Assembly: GCF_040703125.1 (NCBI RefSeq) | Contig: NZ_CP160035.1 | Location: forward strand, 3,458,001-3,522,000 | DNA: 64,000 nucleotides | Direction: 5' to 3' | Source of the DNA: Flavobacterium ovatum | GTDB lineage: Bacteria > Bacteroidota > Bacteroidia > Flavobacteriales > Flavobacteriaceae | Program-made: the position numbers and the translations under genes | The notes under the pieces: model-generated | What the model was told of the DNA's origin: nothing | The model's input: only the letters and a program-made list of their open reading frames with translations | The model's database searches: none | Part shown: piece after piece, positions 63,491 through 64,000 of the stretch | How positions within the stretch are numbered: position 1 is the first letter of the stretch | Layout: each line of letters starts with the position of its first letter

Positions 63491-63973
63491 ATGATTGAAC
63501 TGATTTTTATTTTTATTGTATTTGAGATTCTTTTCTTGATACCTTCTTACTTTTTGTATAAGAAATTTTTGAAAAGAAAATCTGGAATAAAAAAATTAAA
63601 ATTTTATTCATTTTTGGCAACACTATTAATGCCAATTATTTGGACAACATTATTTATCGGAATCTGTTACGGAATAATAAATCCAATTTTGAGGTCGAAA
63701 GAATTTAATTCAAAAGACTGGATTGAAAATATTGACTCACGATACAGAATGACTAATGACTTAAAAGAAAACGTACTAATTGGAAAAAACAAAATAGAAG
63801 TACTTAAAATTTTAGGAAAAAATGACGGCGAATGTGGATATAAAACAAGTCCAAATACAATATGTTATCTTATACCTGACCCAGAAAATATTGGAGCTCT
63901 AGACCATTATGAATTAGTTATTCTGTTTAATGAATTTGGAAAAGTTATTAAAGTAACTTCCGAAATGATTTAG
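63491..63973 (+). CDS. Small membrane protein with BamE/SmpA-like C-terminal domain
   Basis: This 160-residue protein has two predicted membrane helices (about 3-23 and 40-65) separated by a basic loop (KKFLKRKSGIKKLKFY). The C-terminal 70 residues (ENVLIGKNKIEVLKILGKND, then YELVILFNEFGKVIKV) resemble the small alpha/beta fold of BamE/SmpA-type domains common in orphan Bacteroidota proteins. There is no known function. It follows the second copy of the 200-bp repeat and is the third gene in the cassette-like stretch. The frame ends in a TAG inside the window, so it is complete. Confidence 0.72.
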   Translation: MIELIFIFIVFEILFLIPSYFLYKKFLKRKSGIKKLKFYSFLATLLMPIIWTTLFIGICYGIINPILRSKEFNSKDWIENIDSRYRMTNDLKENVLIGKNKIEVLKILGKNDGECGYKTSPNTICYLIPDPENIGALDHYELVILFNEFGKVIKVTSEMI

Positions 63974-64000
63974 GAGCCGATTAATATGGATAGGAATAAA

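Overview
The window looks like a chromosome segment of a marine-type Flavobacteriaceae bacterium (Bacteroidota). Pointers are the low G+C content, TAnnTTTG-type -7 boxes, a hybrid two-component system with an AraC output domain, a type IX secretion sorting domain, bshA (bacillithiol) and many secreted enzymes for sulfated polysaccharides. No rRNA, tRNA or CRISPR array was seen.

Layout. 1-4.3 kb is housekeeping: aroC (cut by the window edge), a metallophosphoesterase, a small barrel-like protein, a PrcB-domain lipoprotein and bshA. 4.8-12.7 kb holds a decayed and an intact copy of a crotonase/aldehyde dehydrogenase pair, a RhaT-like sugar transporter and a GH2-clan enzyme. The intact pair and the GH2 gene share the same inverted-repeat operator. 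13.4-17.4 kb carries a complete P450, 2Fe-2S ferredoxin and ferredoxin reductase chain plus a divergent AraC regulator. This layout is known for oxidative O-demethylation of 6-O-methyl-D-galactose from porphyran. 17.6-27.2 kb has an MFS sugar permease, a TIM-barrel isomerase, a Gfo/Idh/MocA oxidoreductase, a large haem protein, a ThuA protein, a TonB-dependent receptor and a cytochrome c. 27.5-34.6 kb has a GH16 enzyme, a sulfatase, a GH105-DUF2264 fusion and a ToxR-like membrane regulator. 34.7-43.3 kb has a propeller-azurin fusion, three DUF1080-type proteins and an AraC regulator. 43.3-48.8 kb is a scarred stretch: a duplicated AraC fragment, an IS30 remnant, a broken sulfatase, a GH29 enzyme and a sulfatase with a premature stop. 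49-60 kb has a clan GH-G hydrolase, a 1365-residue hybrid sensor, an Asp-box propeller protein and a GH2 beta-galactosidase-like enzyme.

Taken together, 4.8-60 kb is a polysaccharide utilisation region that best fits a porphyran- or agar-like red algal galactan. GH16 would cut the chain, sulfatases would remove sulfate, GH29 and GH2 would trim the ends, and the P450 system would demethylate the released sugar. The DUF1080, Gfo/Idh, isomerase, cytochrome and cupredoxin genes suggest a second, redox-based (3-keto-glycoside) route. No SusC/SusD pair is present.

60.1-64 kb is different: three unrelated accessory genes (one AbiJ-type defence gene) are each preceded 17-24 nt upstream by a GTTRYCM motif at the end of a structured repeat. 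Copies of interspersed, hairpin-forming repeats lie between them. This cassette-like arrangement is the least explained part of the window.
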